This document shows positions 16,580 through 23,840 of a stretch of DNA of 64,000 nt, one piece after another; the stretch's first letter is position 1; each line of letters begins with the position of its first letter. The notes beneath the pieces were generated by a model. That model worked only from the letters and a program-made list of their open reading frames with translations, had not been told where the DNA came from and did no database searches. The position numbers and the translations under genes were made by a program. The stretch covers positions 124,001 to 188,000 of the forward strand of contig CAIYMO010000017.1 in NCBI GenBank assembly GCA_903927345.1, read 5' to 3'. The DNA comes from an uncultured Armatimonadota bacterium. GTDB lineage: Bacteria; Armatimonadota; Fimbriimonadia; Fimbriimonadales; Fimbriimonadaceae.

Positions 16580-17623
16580 CTACCACATGCCCGGAACGCG
16601 CATCCGCTTGTCCCACTGAGGATCCGTCCAGAAGAACGGGTCAAACAGGATCTTAAAGTTGACGTTCTTGTTGGACTGGACGCCTGAACAATGGACTGCG
16701 CCGCTGATCTGAACACCACCAGCTCCCGGATTATCAACGATCCCCTTGCAAAGGATAAACGCGTCGATCGTATTGGTCATCAGAATCACATTTCCAGTTG
16801 CAATCACAACCAACTTGTCCGATGGATTAACAGCGGTCAGCCCTCTGATGGTCACATTCCCGTCCACAAAGATCGTGCCCGACCCCTCGTAGGTGTTATT
16901 CAAAATGAGCGAGCCAGCTCGATACCACAACGATTGATACGTACCCAAATCCTTAAAGGATAGGGGTGCGGCCGAGGGCAGTGTCGTTCCGCTGATCGTG
17001 GTATCCGCCGCACTACTATACGACGCAGCACTAAATGGAGGCGCCGGAATCGGCTTGTTGTAAACAATCCCTTGGGCCGCCGTCGGAAGCAGAACCAAAT
17101 TCGATCCCGAGGCATAAACTCTTCCAGTTGTCGTCAGACTTCCCGCGCCAGAAAATTCGCCGTTCAAATACACATCAGCATTGCAACTCAGGTTCGAGGC
17201 GAGCGCTGAACCCGCAAACGTTCCAAACGCAAACCAAAACGGCGAAACCAGCCCGCGAGCACCAATAGTCAACTCCTCCGTACGAGTCTGCCTTCGGTCG
17301 CTGTAGGTGGTCATCAAGCTCACCATCCGGTTCCGCTCACCAGTCAAAGCCGTCGCCTCAAAACTAACCGAAGCGCCATTGATCGTCAACTTCGTAGTGC
17401 TTGGCAGAATCAGCTTCCGATCAATCATCATCTGAGTCGAAATCGCCTTCACCGAATCCGTCGTGTACTGCAGCCGAGCACTATCCTCAGCCGCCTGCTG
17501 CATCCGCACCGCCGCCATCCCAAGGTCAGCCGTGCTCAGCAAAATCGTCGCCACCGAAGCCATTAAAATCGTGCAGAGAATCAACACCGCACCCCTTCGG
17601 TTTCGATTCCGAAAACCACGCAT
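16580..17623 (-). CDS. PilX-like pilus-associated protein with extended beta domain
   Basis: 347 residues from the ATG at 17623, which overlaps the previous stop as TGATG; a GTG-type start at 17638 is less likely. A basic N-terminus (MRGFRNRNRRGAVLILC) precedes a membrane helix resembling PilX-type minor pilins, but without the Glu+5 of canonical prepilins. The rest is rich in Ser, Thr, Gly and short beta repeats (GTIFVDGNVTIRG, LVVIATGNVILMTN, VQISGAVHCSG), reminiscent of polymer-forming beta-solenoid proteins. It probably sits at the pilus tip or cell surface. It is third in a tri-gene prepilin cluster. Confidence 0.65.
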   Translation of the reverse strand: MRGFRNRNRRGAVLILCTILMASVATILLSTADLGMAAVRMQQAAEDSARLQYTTDSVKAISTQMMIDRKLILPSTTKLTINGASVSFEATALTGERNRMVSLMTTYSDRRQTRTEELTIGARGLVSPFWFAFGTFAGSALASNLSCNADVYLNGEFSGAGSLTTTGRVYASGSNLVLLPTAAQGIVYNKPIPAPPFSAASYSSAADTTISGTTLPSAAPLSFKDLGTYQSLWYRAGSLILNNTYEGSGTIFVDGNVTIRGLTAVNPSDKLVVIATGNVILMTNTIDAFILCKGIVDNPGAGGVQISGAVHCSGVQSNKNVNFKILFDPFFWTDPQWDKRMRVPGMW

Positions 17624-18285
17624 CAAAACGACCTCCAAAAGAAATGCTGGTTCAGATCCAATTCAGTTCCCCGGTTCGACCGAGTCAACCCCGCATCCGA
17701 ACCCGAAACATCCTTCGAAGTCAAAATCCGAACCCTAGCCAGCCTCAACGAAGACTCCGGAGCAAAAGTCACCGAGCCAGGGATAAACACCTTCGGGACC
17801 GTGGCGTTCCAAAACGACCATTTCGTATCAACGTCGCTGATCGTTGGAGTGGCATCGTCGCTACGAATCGCCTTGAACCAGTAAAAACCCGTCGTTCCCG
17901 GCGCGCCGGTCTGATTCGCGCTGTAAAACCAAATCCTCTTCCCAGAAGTGTAAGTCTCCCGCCCCAGCCGATCGGTCCCCGATGGATTGTAAATCTCCAT
18001 CGTCCCATCCTGATCTCGGTCCACACCATCCGCAGGAACCTCGCAGACCAAAGCCGTAACCGTCCCCAACGACTTCGTCGTCACTGAAATCGCGTTGCTC
18101 ACCGCCGACCCAATCTCCTTCGTCAAAAATGCACAAGACTGCAAAGTCGAAAACCGATTCACCGAGTCCGCCGTCCGCGACGCGATAAACGCATAAAGCG
18201 TCGTCGCAACCCCGATAATCAGCGCCGTAAGCGTCAAGGTAAGGGTCACCTCAATCAACGTCGCACCGCGAAGCCTAAAACTCAT
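17623..18285 (-). CDS. Minor prepilin-like protein (PilW-like)
   Basis: 220 residues with a type IV prepilin N-terminus: MSFRLRG then ATLIEVTLTLTLTALIIGVATTLYAF, with Gly before the cleavage site and Glu at +5. The C-terminal domain is not recognised beyond the usual minor-pilin beta-rich character. Overlaps of 11 bases upstream and one base downstream tie it to the adjacent prepilin-like genes. Likely function is priming pilus assembly with the other minor pilins. Confidence 0.8.
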   Translation of the reverse strand: MSFRLRGATLIEVTLTLTLTALIIGVATTLYAFIASRTADSVNRFSTLQSCAFLTKEIGSAVSNAISVTTKSLGTVTALVCEVPADGVDRDQDGTMEIYNPSGTDRLGRETYTSGKRIWFYSANQTGAPGTTGFYWFKAIRSDDATPTISDVDTKWSFWNATVPKVFIPGSVTFAPESSLRLARVRILTSKDVSGSDAGLTRSNRGTELDLNQHFFWRSF

Positions 18286-18679
18286 CAGGACACCTCGCGT
18301 AAACCTCCATCGTCAGCGTCTCCGAGCGAACACGACCGCCGATCCGCTCAGCCCAGCTCGCCTCACCCACAACCAGCGCAACCTTCGTATAGGCCGACAT
18401 CGAAGGAGTCGTCTTCACGCGCACCGAGCCCCCACCCGGCAGATTCGCTGCGGCAGTGAACACGCTCGGTAATGTCCCCGACCGCCGAATCTGCTGAATC
18501 GTCACTTCCATACTATCCCTAAGCGCCGACAAAGCCACCGCCCGCCGTTCCGTTCTAGCAAGGTTCGCCGCCGTCTGAGTCGTGGTATCAACAAGCGCCG
18601 CCGAGCAAATCCCCAGGAATGCCGTCGCCACAAGGACTTCGGCAAGGGTAACCCCTCTTTTGCGGTGCTGACGCTTCAC
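18275..18679 (-). CDS. Minor prepilin-like protein (PilV-like)
   Basis: 134 residues starting at GTG 18679. The prepilin signal is MKRQHRKRG followed by VTLAEVLVATAFLGICSAAL, with Gly at -1 and Glu at +5. This is the PilV/GspI pattern (TLxEVLVA). It is the first gene of the three-gene prepilin cluster. A GATAAT hexamer lies six bases before the GTG, so the mRNA is probably leaderless. Confidence 0.82.
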   Translation of the reverse strand: MKRQHRKRGVTLAEVLVATAFLGICSAALVDTTTQTAANLARTERRAVALSALRDSMEVTIQQIRRSGTLPSVFTAAANLPGGGSVRVKTTPSMSAYTKVALVVGEASWAERIGGRVRSETLTMEVYARCPDEF

Positions 18680-18685
18680 CCGGTA

Positions 18686-18691
18686 ATTATC
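18686..18691 (-). promoter_or_regulatory. -10-like hexamer for the prepilin cluster (leaderless)
   Basis: GATAAT on the minus strand with a six-base spacer to the GTG start at 18679 and no Shine-Dalgarno sequence between them. Confidence 0.5.
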
Positions 18692-18749
18692 GGGGGATAA
18701 GCGCGGTTCTTACAGGGCAGCCAAGAAGACTCAACCCAAGAAAAGAAGT

Positions 18750-18833
18750 TGGTACCGGGGATGGGACTCGAACCCACACGACTTGCATCAGCGGTGTTTG
18801 AGACCGCCGCGTCTACCATTCCGCCACCCCGGC
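18750..18833 (-). tRNA. tRNA-Leu (anticodon CAA)
   Basis: 84 bases including an encoded CCA. The acceptor stem GCCGGGG pairs with CCCCGGT, the anticodon stem GCGGT/ACCGC encloses the loop CTCAAAC (anticodon CAA, decoding UUG), and the long variable region is typical of class II tRNAs. T-stem GTGGG/CCCAT closes around TTCGAGT. Confidence 0.95.
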
Positions 18834-18866
18834 ACAATTAGGGCGCGATAAAGAATGTACCCCGTC

Positions 18867-18872
18867 CATAAT
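18867..18872 (+). promoter_or_regulatory. -10-like hexamer for ccmA (leaderless)
   Basis: CATAAT followed by six bases and then GTG at 18879. The position matches other leaderless promoters in this window and helps choose the ccmA start. Confidence 0.45.
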
Positions 18873-18878
18873 GAAAGC

Positions 18879-19460
18879 GTGATCCTTTCGGCGTGCGGAA
18901 TTGGCAAGAGGTTTGGCGCACGCTGGCTATTCGCAGGTCTCAACATTAATATCGAGCAAGGAGATTGCCTCATCGTCACCGGCCGAAACGGCTCCGGTAA
19001 GTCAACCCTCCTCAAACTTCTCGCCGGCCTCGAACGCCCCACCGAAGGCGAAATCAAAACCACTTTCCAAAGCGACCAAACCGACCGCGCCTACTGCGCC
19101 CTCGACCAAGCCGTGTTCCCCGCCCTCACCGTCCTCGAGCACCTCGAACTCGCCGCCGAAGTCCGCAACCTAACCCGACTCGACCGAAACGAGCTCATCG
19201 CCAGCGTCGGCCTCACCGAGCACAAAAGCCACCAAGCCCAACACCTCTCCAGCGGCCTCCGAAGCCGCCTCAAAATTGCCCTCGCCATCCAGTCCCAACC
19301 CAAACTCCTCATCTGGGACGAACCCGGCGTCGCCCTCGACGAAGCCGGCCGAGAGCTAGTATCCAAAGTCGTCAAAGAGCAACTCCAACGCGGAGCCCTA
19401 ATCCTCGCCACCAACGACCCCGAAGAAAGGAGGTTCGGCACCCATGCCCTCGAGCTTTAA
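18879..19460 (+). CDS. ccmA: Heme exporter ATP-binding subunit CcmA
   Basis: 193 residues from GTG 18879 (ILSACGIGKRFG opening); an in-frame ATG at 18855 adds eight residues but falls upstream of the -10-like hexamer. Walker A is GRNGSGKST, the signature is LSSGLRSRL, and Walker B is LLIWDEP. Short length, order and partners match CcmA of cytochrome c maturation system I. It works with CcmB and CcmC to present heme to CcmE in the periplasm. It overlaps ccmB by 17 bases. Confidence 0.83.
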   Translation: MILSACGIGKRFGARWLFAGLNINIEQGDCLIVTGRNGSGKSTLLKLLAGLERPTEGEIKTTFQSDQTDRAYCALDQAVFPALTVLEHLELAAEVRNLTRLDRNELIASVGLTEHKSHQAQHLSSGLRSRLKIALAIQSQPKLLIWDEPGVALDEAGRELVSKVVKEQLQRGALILATNDPEERRFGTHALEL

Positions 19461-20112
19461 ACCCATCCTCGCCGTCTTCCGAAAAGAGTGGCTCACCGAA
19501 AGCCGCACCCTCAGCGGAATCACCACCACCGGCCTCATCTGCTTCGTCAGCGTCGTCATCCTCAACGCAATCACCTTCACCACCAAGCTCAACCCCCTCG
19601 TTGCCGCGGGTATGTACTGGATGGTCCTCACCTTCAGCGCCGCCATCAGCCTCCCGCGCACCTTCCTCCAAGAAGAAGAACAAGGCACCGCCGACTTCTG
19701 GCGCCTCTTCGCCACCCCCGAAGCAGTCTTCTGGGGCAAAGCCCTCTTCAACATCACTCAGATGCTCATCGCCACCATCCTGATGAGCGTCATGTTTCTG
19801 ATCATGCTGCCCGTCAAGCTCCAAAACCCCGGAGCATTCGCCATCAACGGCCTCGCCGGAGCCGTCGCAATCGCCAGCACCTCAACCCTCGCCGGAGCAA
19901 TCTCCGCCCCCGCATCCAACCGAGCCGCCCTCAGCACCGCCATCTCCGTCCCCCTCCTCATCTTCCTCGTCAACCTCGGTATCACCGGAACCGCCACCGC
20001 CCTCGGCGAAGGCCTCAAAAATGGCGAAAATGGTGTCATCGGAATGATTGCGTATGCAATCGCCACAACCAGCCTCGGCCCTGTGGTTTACTCAAAGATA
20101 TGGAAAAGTTGA
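19444..20112 (+). CDS. ccmB: Heme exporter permease CcmB
   Basis: 222 residues with about six membrane helices and the CcmB-type pattern FRKEWLTESRTLSGI near the start and FLQEEEQGTADFWRLF in the first cytoplasmic loop. It overlaps ccmA by 17 bases and ccmC by 13. Together with CcmA it forms the ABC-type part of the heme delivery complex. The window has no ccmE, ccmF or ccmH. Confidence 0.88.
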   Translation: MPSSFKPILAVFRKEWLTESRTLSGITTTGLICFVSVVILNAITFTTKLNPLVAAGMYWMVLTFSAAISLPRTFLQEEEQGTADFWRLFATPEAVFWGKALFNITQMLIATILMSVMFLIMLPVKLQNPGAFAINGLAGAVAIASTSTLAGAISAPASNRAALSTAISVPLLIFLVNLGITGTATALGEGLKNGENGVIGMIAYAIATTSLGPVVYSKIWKS

Positions 20113-20885
20113 TCAAGCTCTACCAAGCGGTCGTAACCGTCTGGAATAAGATCAACCGGCCCCTCCTCTTCATCGGGATGCCGCTCGCCATCTGGCACAG
20201 CTACCTCGTTGGCGACGCACAGATTTTCATCCGGCCGGAATACGCACGGATATTCTTCTGGCATTTCCCCGGCACGATCATCTTAACAATCAACTTGTCC
20301 GCGGGCCTGTACTTCAGCTGGAAGTATCTGCAAACCCGCGATCAATCATGGGATATCCGCTCCCAAGCCGTCCATGAGTTCGCGATGATGTTCATCATCC
20401 TGACCATGATCTCAGGCGTATTCTTCAGCAGAGTTCAGTGGAACGCGTGGTGGCAAAACGATCCTCGCCAAGTCAGTTTCCTGTTGGTAAGCACGATTTA
20501 CATCGCGTTTTTCGTTGTCCGAAGTGCGTTCCAAGATCCGGACAAACGAGCAAAACAATCGGCTGGTTTCGCGCTCGCCGCGTTTCTACCTTTCATCTTT
20601 TTCACGTTTGTGTTTTCTCGACTTCCCCAAGTCGATTCCTTTCACCCCAAAGACACAATTCCAAAACTACAGCTTAAAGGTGATTACGGGCTAGTCACAA
20701 TCGAACTCTTAATCCTTGTAGGGATTCTCACTCACTGGGTCTATAACCTGCGCGTTCGCGCCATGCTTCTCGAACATAAATCGGAAAATCTCAATGGAAA
20801 TCTGGAAAGTCCTCGCCGCTCTGACGTCAATGCTCCTGTGGTTCGGCGTCTGTCTGATGCTCCTTCGGACGGAGAAAGCAATTAA
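20100..20885 (+). CDS. ccmC: CcmC-like heme-handling protein
   Basis: 261 residues from the ATG at 20100 inside the end of ccmB; the longer open frame upstream is ccmB read out of phase. Six membrane segments are visible. A Trp-rich periplasmic motif (QWNAWWQNDPRQ) matches the WWD-type signature of CcmC, and FFWHFPGTI offers a heme-ligand His. The last 35 residues are hydrophilic and overlap ccmD in another frame. It loads heme onto CcmE in system I. Confidence 0.85.
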   Translation: MEKLIKLYQAVVTVWNKINRPLLFIGMPLAIWHSYLVGDAQIFIRPEYARIFFWHFPGTIILTINLSAGLYFSWKYLQTRDQSWDIRSQAVHEFAMMFIILTMISGVFFSRVQWNAWWQNDPRQVSFLLVSTIYIAFFVVRSAFQDPDKRAKQSAGFALAAFLPFIFFTFVFSRLPQVDSFHPKDTIPKLQLKGDYGLVTIELLILVGILTHWVYNLRVRAMLLEHKSENLNGNLESPRRSDVNAPVVRRLSDAPSDGESN

Positions 20886-20922
20886 ACGCGCCGAAGAGAA
20901 ACTAGACGAACTCTCGAAGTAA
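20794..20922 (+). CDS. ccmD: CcmD-like small membrane protein embedded in the end of ccmC
   Basis: A 42-residue frame starting at ATG 20794, 92 bases inside ccmC in the +1-shifted frame, and ending 37 bases past it. It encodes one membrane helix (VLAALTSMLLWFGVCLMLL) followed by a charged helix (RTEKAIKRAEEKLDELSK). This is the shape of CcmD, which stabilises the CcmABC complex. The identification rests on size, topology and position after ccmC, because CcmD proteins share little sequence. Confidence 0.65.
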   Translation: MEIWKVLAALTSMLLWFGVCLMLLRTEKAIKRAEEKLDELSK

Positions 20923-20931
20923 CCCCAAAAG

Positions 20932-20993
20932 CCCCTCTCCCATCTATCTGATGGGAGAGGGGCCGGTAAGCGAAGCGAACCGGGGGTGAGGGG
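20932..20993 (+). repeat. Left inverted hairpin repeat
   Basis: CCCCTCTCCC (20932-20941) and GGGAGAGGGG (20953-20962) form a 10-bp hairpin that also contains CATC/GATG. It is followed by an imperfect CCGG...CCGG block and GGGTGAGGGG (20984-20993). The right copy at 21388-21432 is the reverse complement. Confidence 0.75.
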
Positions 20994-20998
20994 ACAAC

Positions 20999-21385
20999 CT
21001 ACCGCTCTCGCCGACGACTCTCACACAGCTTCAGTGCCGCCAGGATATGATCCTGATAAGGGGCGCTTGGATCAAGTTGGAAGAATTCGACATTAGGAAT
21101 TCGATAAGTGACGATCCCCATCCGCGCAAGGTAGATGTCCCGAATCTCGTCTCGAACGGGATCGTGTTGCTCACCATCAAGCTCAATGCAAACCTTCACT
21201 TCGGCACAGTAGAAGTCAAGTCGATAAGGTCCGATCGGATGCTCTCTCCTAAATTTGAACTCCTCTCTCCGAGCACGCAATAGTTGCCAGACAATCTCCT
21301 CCGCGACGGATGGCTCCTGACGCGCTTTCCGTGCCCGATCAATTTGCAATTTTGTTCGAAGTGGTCGCTTCCGTTGGGCTCCCAT
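20999..21385 (-). CDS. DUF559 endonuclease-like protein
   Basis: 128 residues from the ATG at 21385. The DUF559/Vsr-like nuclease fold signature is present: EFKFRREHPIGPYRLDFYC, then VKVCIELDGEQHD, then GIVTYRIPNVEF. The conserved Asp, Glu-x-Asp and Gln/His positions of the PD-(D/E)XK superfamily are visible. The biological role of DUF559 proteins is unsettled. The coding region is tightly framed by inverted repeats; the stop is six bases from the left copy, and the start is three bases from the right copy. Confidence 0.85.
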   Translation of the reverse strand: MGAQRKRPLRTKLQIDRARKARQEPSVAEEIVWQLLRARREEFKFRREHPIGPYRLDFYCAEVKVCIELDGEQHDPVRDEIRDIYLARMGIVTYRIPNVEFFQLDPSAPYQDHILAALKLCESRRRER

Positions 21386-21387
21386 TT

Positions 21388-21432
21388 CCCTCACCCCCAA
21401 CCCCCTCTCCCTTCAAACAGATGGGAGAGGGG
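21388..21432 (-). repeat. Right inverted hairpin repeat
   Basis: CCCTCACCCCC (21388-21398), then CCCCTCTCCC (21402-21411) and GGGAGAGGGG (21423-21432). Read on the minus strand it reproduces the left repeat: hairpin outside, GGTGAGGG block inside. Confidence 0.75.
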
Positions 21433-21491
21433 ACTGTCCATCTCCATCTTATCAAAACATCCAGCGTCAAATCAGCACAAGCACATTCAGA

Positions 21492-21497
21492 TAAACT
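21492..21497 (+). promoter_or_regulatory. -10-like hexamer for the methyltransferase gene
   Basis: TAAACT with an eight-base spacer to the ATG at 21506, no Shine-Dalgarno sequence. Confidence 0.35.
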
Positions 21498-21505
21498 CAT
21501 CCGAC

Positions 21506-22252
21506 ATGTCCCACCCCGAGGTCACCAGCTTCACCGAGATCGCCGAATTCTACGACGACCTCATGAAGCCCGTGCCCTACCGTATGTGGACCAGCTACTA
21601 CCTCCTCCTCCTCTCCATGCAGGGGCAAAAGCCCAAATCCGTCCTCGACGCCTGCTGCGGAACCGGAACCCTGACCCACATGCTCACCCATGAGGGCCTC
21701 GAAGTCGAAGGCTTCGATCTCAGCGAATCGATGATCCGCCAGGCCCGCCTCAAAGCCGAACGGCGAAAGCTCCCGTTAAGATTCGAAGTCGCCAACGCCT
21801 GCACCGTCGACATGGGCCGCCAGTACGATGCCGCCCTCTGCTTCTTCGATAGCTTCAACAACATCACCGACCCCCAAGACCTGCTCAAGGCGTTCAAGCG
21901 CATCGCCGCCCACCTCCCTCCCGGCGGATCGTTCATCTTCGACCTCAACCTCGCCTACGCCTTCGAGCAAAAAATGTTCAACCAGCAAGACATGAGCAAA
22001 TCCAGCAAAGTCCGCTACCGCTGGCGAGGCGACTACGACCCCCGAACCTGCATCATCCAAGTCAACATGCAATTCTGGGTTGGCGAACAACACTTCACCG
22101 AAACCCACAACCAACGCGCCTACGAAATCGAAGAAGTCGTCGACCTCCTCGACGAAGCCGGATTCCAGGACATCCGAGTCTTCGAGTCCTACACCCTCAA
22201 CCCCCCGAGAGAGAAATCAGATAGGGTGCACTTCATAAGCATTCGAGGGTGA
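21506..22252 (+). CDS. Class I SAM-dependent methyltransferase
   Basis: 248 residues from ATG 21506; the frame remains open to 21284 but the extra sequence is repeat DNA. The Rossmann motif I is VLDACCGTGTLTHML, motif II is EGFDLSESMIRQAR, and later segments are YDAALCFFDSFNNI and LPPGGSFIFDLNLAYAF. This belongs to the small-molecule methyltransferase group. The acceptor is unknown. It sits at the edge of an accessory stretch between the DUF559 unit and an AT-rich pair of genes. Confidence 0.87.
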   Translation: MSHPEVTSFTEIAEFYDDLMKPVPYRMWTSYYLLLLSMQGQKPKSVLDACCGTGTLTHMLTHEGLEVEGFDLSESMIRQARLKAERRKLPLRFEVANACTVDMGRQYDAALCFFDSFNNITDPQDLLKAFKRIAAHLPPGGSFIFDLNLAYAFEQKMFNQQDMSKSSKVRYRWRGDYDPRTCIIQVNMQFWVGEQHFTETHNQRAYEIEEVVDLLDEAGFQDIRVFESYTLNPPREKSDRVHFISIRG

Positions 22253-22376
22253 GTCTTGCAAAAGGCGTTCTGAGACTTCGATAAGCAATCATTTGTATGC
22301 CTGCTGGATTTGCAGATGAAGTGCAGACGGAGCTTGGCTAATCTGATCGATTCATTAATTAAGAGAGTTCTGTGAA

Positions 22377-22395
22377 TTAATAGATATTCTATTAA
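22377..22395. promoter_or_regulatory. AT-rich inverted repeat upstream of the Tat-protein promoter
   Basis: Arms TTAATAGA and TCTATTAA, perfect over 8 bp with a 3-base centre, end seven bases before the -35 element. It could be an operator or a weak terminator for the upstream gene. Confidence 0.4.
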
Positions 22396-22401
22396 AAAAG
22401 C

Positions 22402-22430
22402 TTGCAGCTGAATATCTTGTTTAATATAAT
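22402..22430 (+). promoter_or_regulatory. Sigma70-type promoter for the Tat-protein gene (leaderless)
   Basis: TTGCAG (22402-22407) and a perfect TATAAT (22425-22430) separated by 17 bases. The GTG start follows after five bases, so the transcript would be leaderless. Confidence 0.65.
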
Positions 22431-22435
22431 GCGCC

Positions 22436-23263
22436 GTGGAAAACAATAACTCTCGAAGAAACTTTCTTAAATCCTCTTTATTTGTTTCTGCCGGTACCCT
22501 TTTGCTGCCTGGAGCATTCGGACAGCAAGGTGGTCAGGTTCAGACTGTGGCGAAGATTGCGCAGCATAATCCAGAAGCCATAGCACTAGGAGTTATCGAC
22601 TCCATCATGGGCCTACTGCCGGATGGAGCGCTGCCAACATGGCAACAAACGAACGCAGCATTTGCAAACTTCGTCGTTGCCCAGCAGCAAGTAAAGGCAA
22701 CGATGATCGGACGAGGGTTAAACCCTGAAGCAACCATTGAACCGGTGCCAAAGTACGTGATACCTATGTATGACTTTGCGCCATTGTCCTGGAATGCCTT
22801 TATCGATCTTGAGATTGAAGCGTTGGCTTACATTGAGCCGGAGGCTGTTCCAACTGATGTAACGTCGGCACTTCTCAATGGAGGTCGGGTCTTTCTCGCT
22901 AAACTTGCGGGCGTGCTAGGAATAAACGACATCTTGCAAGCATTCTGGGCTGTTCTAGACGACCTGGCTGAGGGTCTCCTCAAAAAGATCGCGGAGGCCT
23001 TTAAGAATAAGCAATGGAAATTGCTGACGCAACTCCTAGGACAGCTGTTTGACGTGATTACTGATCCGGATTTCCTCTACTTTTTGGGGCAGAAAGTTGG
23101 AACTGAGAAAGCGAAGAAAATTATTGGAAAAATATTGTCCAAAGCATTACCAATCGTTGGTTGGGCCGTAACCATCGGACAACTCGTTTGGGCCTTTGCG
23201 GAGCAGTACCTCGATATCATGTCGCTTGAAGTGGGTGAGACTTACACCCCAGCAAGGGCGTAA
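22436..23263 (+). CDS. Tat-exported protein of unknown function
   Basis: 275 residues starting at GTG 22436. The N-terminus carries a twin-arginine signal (NNSRRNFLKSS, then a hydrophobic stretch ending PGAFGQ). No enzyme or binding motif is recognised. The middle is acidic and hydrophobic (IDLEIEALAYIEPEAVP). The C-terminal 120 residues are lysine-rich amphipathic helices ending in a hydrophobic stretch (ILSKALPIVGWAVTIGQLVWAF). Base composition and codon use (frequent AAT, TTA, TTT) are more AT-rich than neighbours, suggesting transfer. The next gene, a small membrane protein, starts 15 bases later, so the two are an operon. Confidence 0.7.
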   Translation: MENNNSRRNFLKSSLFVSAGTLLLPGAFGQQGGQVQTVAKIAQHNPEAIALGVIDSIMGLLPDGALPTWQQTNAAFANFVVAQQQVKATMIGRGLNPEATIEPVPKYVIPMYDFAPLSWNAFIDLEIEALAYIEPEAVPTDVTSALLNGGRVFLAKLAGVLGINDILQAFWAVLDDLAEGLLKKIAEAFKNKQWKLLTQLLGQLFDVITDPDFLYFLGQKVGTEKAKKIIGKILSKALPIVGWAVTIGQLVWAFAEQYLDIMSLEVGETYTPARA

Positions 23264-23278
23264 AGAAGTAGATAGAGC

Positions 23279-23671
23279 ATGAGAGTGGTCACGAGCAACT
23301 TGTTTTATCTGATAACGGTAACCCTATGGATCATGAATCTAATGGTTACTGATAACCATCTAGTGCATGTGATAACTCTCTGCTCAATTGTGCTGCTTTT
23401 CAGTGTAAATGTGTGGCTTTGCTCCACGGGCAGGAGGAACGAGGCGAATGGAGTGTATGCCTCGATCAGCTTTAGCGTGGCGTTCGTCTTGCACGTTATG
23501 TTCTTTGCCCTAATCAGCCTCGCTCGCTCGAAAGGAACTTTGTTCGATTCGACTATCCATTCGATAAATGTCTCCCTTGCTTTAGTGTCAAGTCTCTTGG
23601 CAAGAAAGATAGCCTTGGGAGAGAGTGGACACCGCGCTCCGATTCCTCGGGATCCTAGATCCCGAGGCTAA
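23279..23671 (+). CDS. Small four-helix membrane protein of unknown function
   Basis: 130 residues with four membrane segments: NLFYLITVTLWIMNLMV, HVITLCSIVLLFSVNVWLC, YASISFSVAFVLHVMFFALI, and SINVSLALVSSLLA. The C-terminus is short and basic. No family is recognised. Its 15-base spacing after the Tat-protein gene and the shared AT-rich composition suggest a functional pair, for example an exported factor with a membrane partner or a toxin with an immunity protein. The pairing is an inference from layout only. Confidence 0.65.
   Translation: MRVVTSNLFYLITVTLWIMNLMVTDNHLVHVITLCSIVLLFSVNVWLCSTGRRNEANGVYASISFSVAFVLHVMFFALISLARSKGTLFDSTIHSINVSLALVSSLLARKIALGESGHRAPIPRDPRSRG
23645..23667 (+). 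terminator. Hairpin at the end of the AT-rich pair
   Basis: Perfect 10-bp stem (CCTCGGGATC and GATCCCGAGG) with loop CTA, ending one base before the TAA stop of the four-helix gene. There is no U-tract, so the role may be RNA stability rather than termination. Confidence 0.45.
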
Positions 23672-23840
23672 GACGCAAACTCTTCTCCTGAGCCGCGAAC
23701 ACTACCTAGAGCGGAGCGAACCAAAATCCGAGGACATGCCAGTTCTCACCCCTCCAACTGCATCCAGGACTCATACCAAAAAGCTGAACTCCAGCGACGA
23801 GCCACTGCGTGGGCGGGGTAAGCAGAAGTAACCTGGGTGG

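Larger units (their letters stand above)
20932..21432. mobile_element. Putative non-autonomous or novel unit: DUF559 gene between inverted hairpin repeats
   Basis: Two GC-rich copies of the same repeat lie in opposite orientation around one gene. Each has an outer hairpin (CCCCTCTCCC with GGGAGAGGGG) and an inner GGGGGTGAGGG block facing the gene. The unit is about 500 bases. No target-site duplication was identified by eye. Mobility is inferred from this symmetry. Confidence 0.4.

Noticed and set aside
19488-20099. N-terminal extension of the ccmC frame
   Set aside because: It is ccmB read out of phase (Arg/His/Pro-rich); ccmC begins at ATG 20100.
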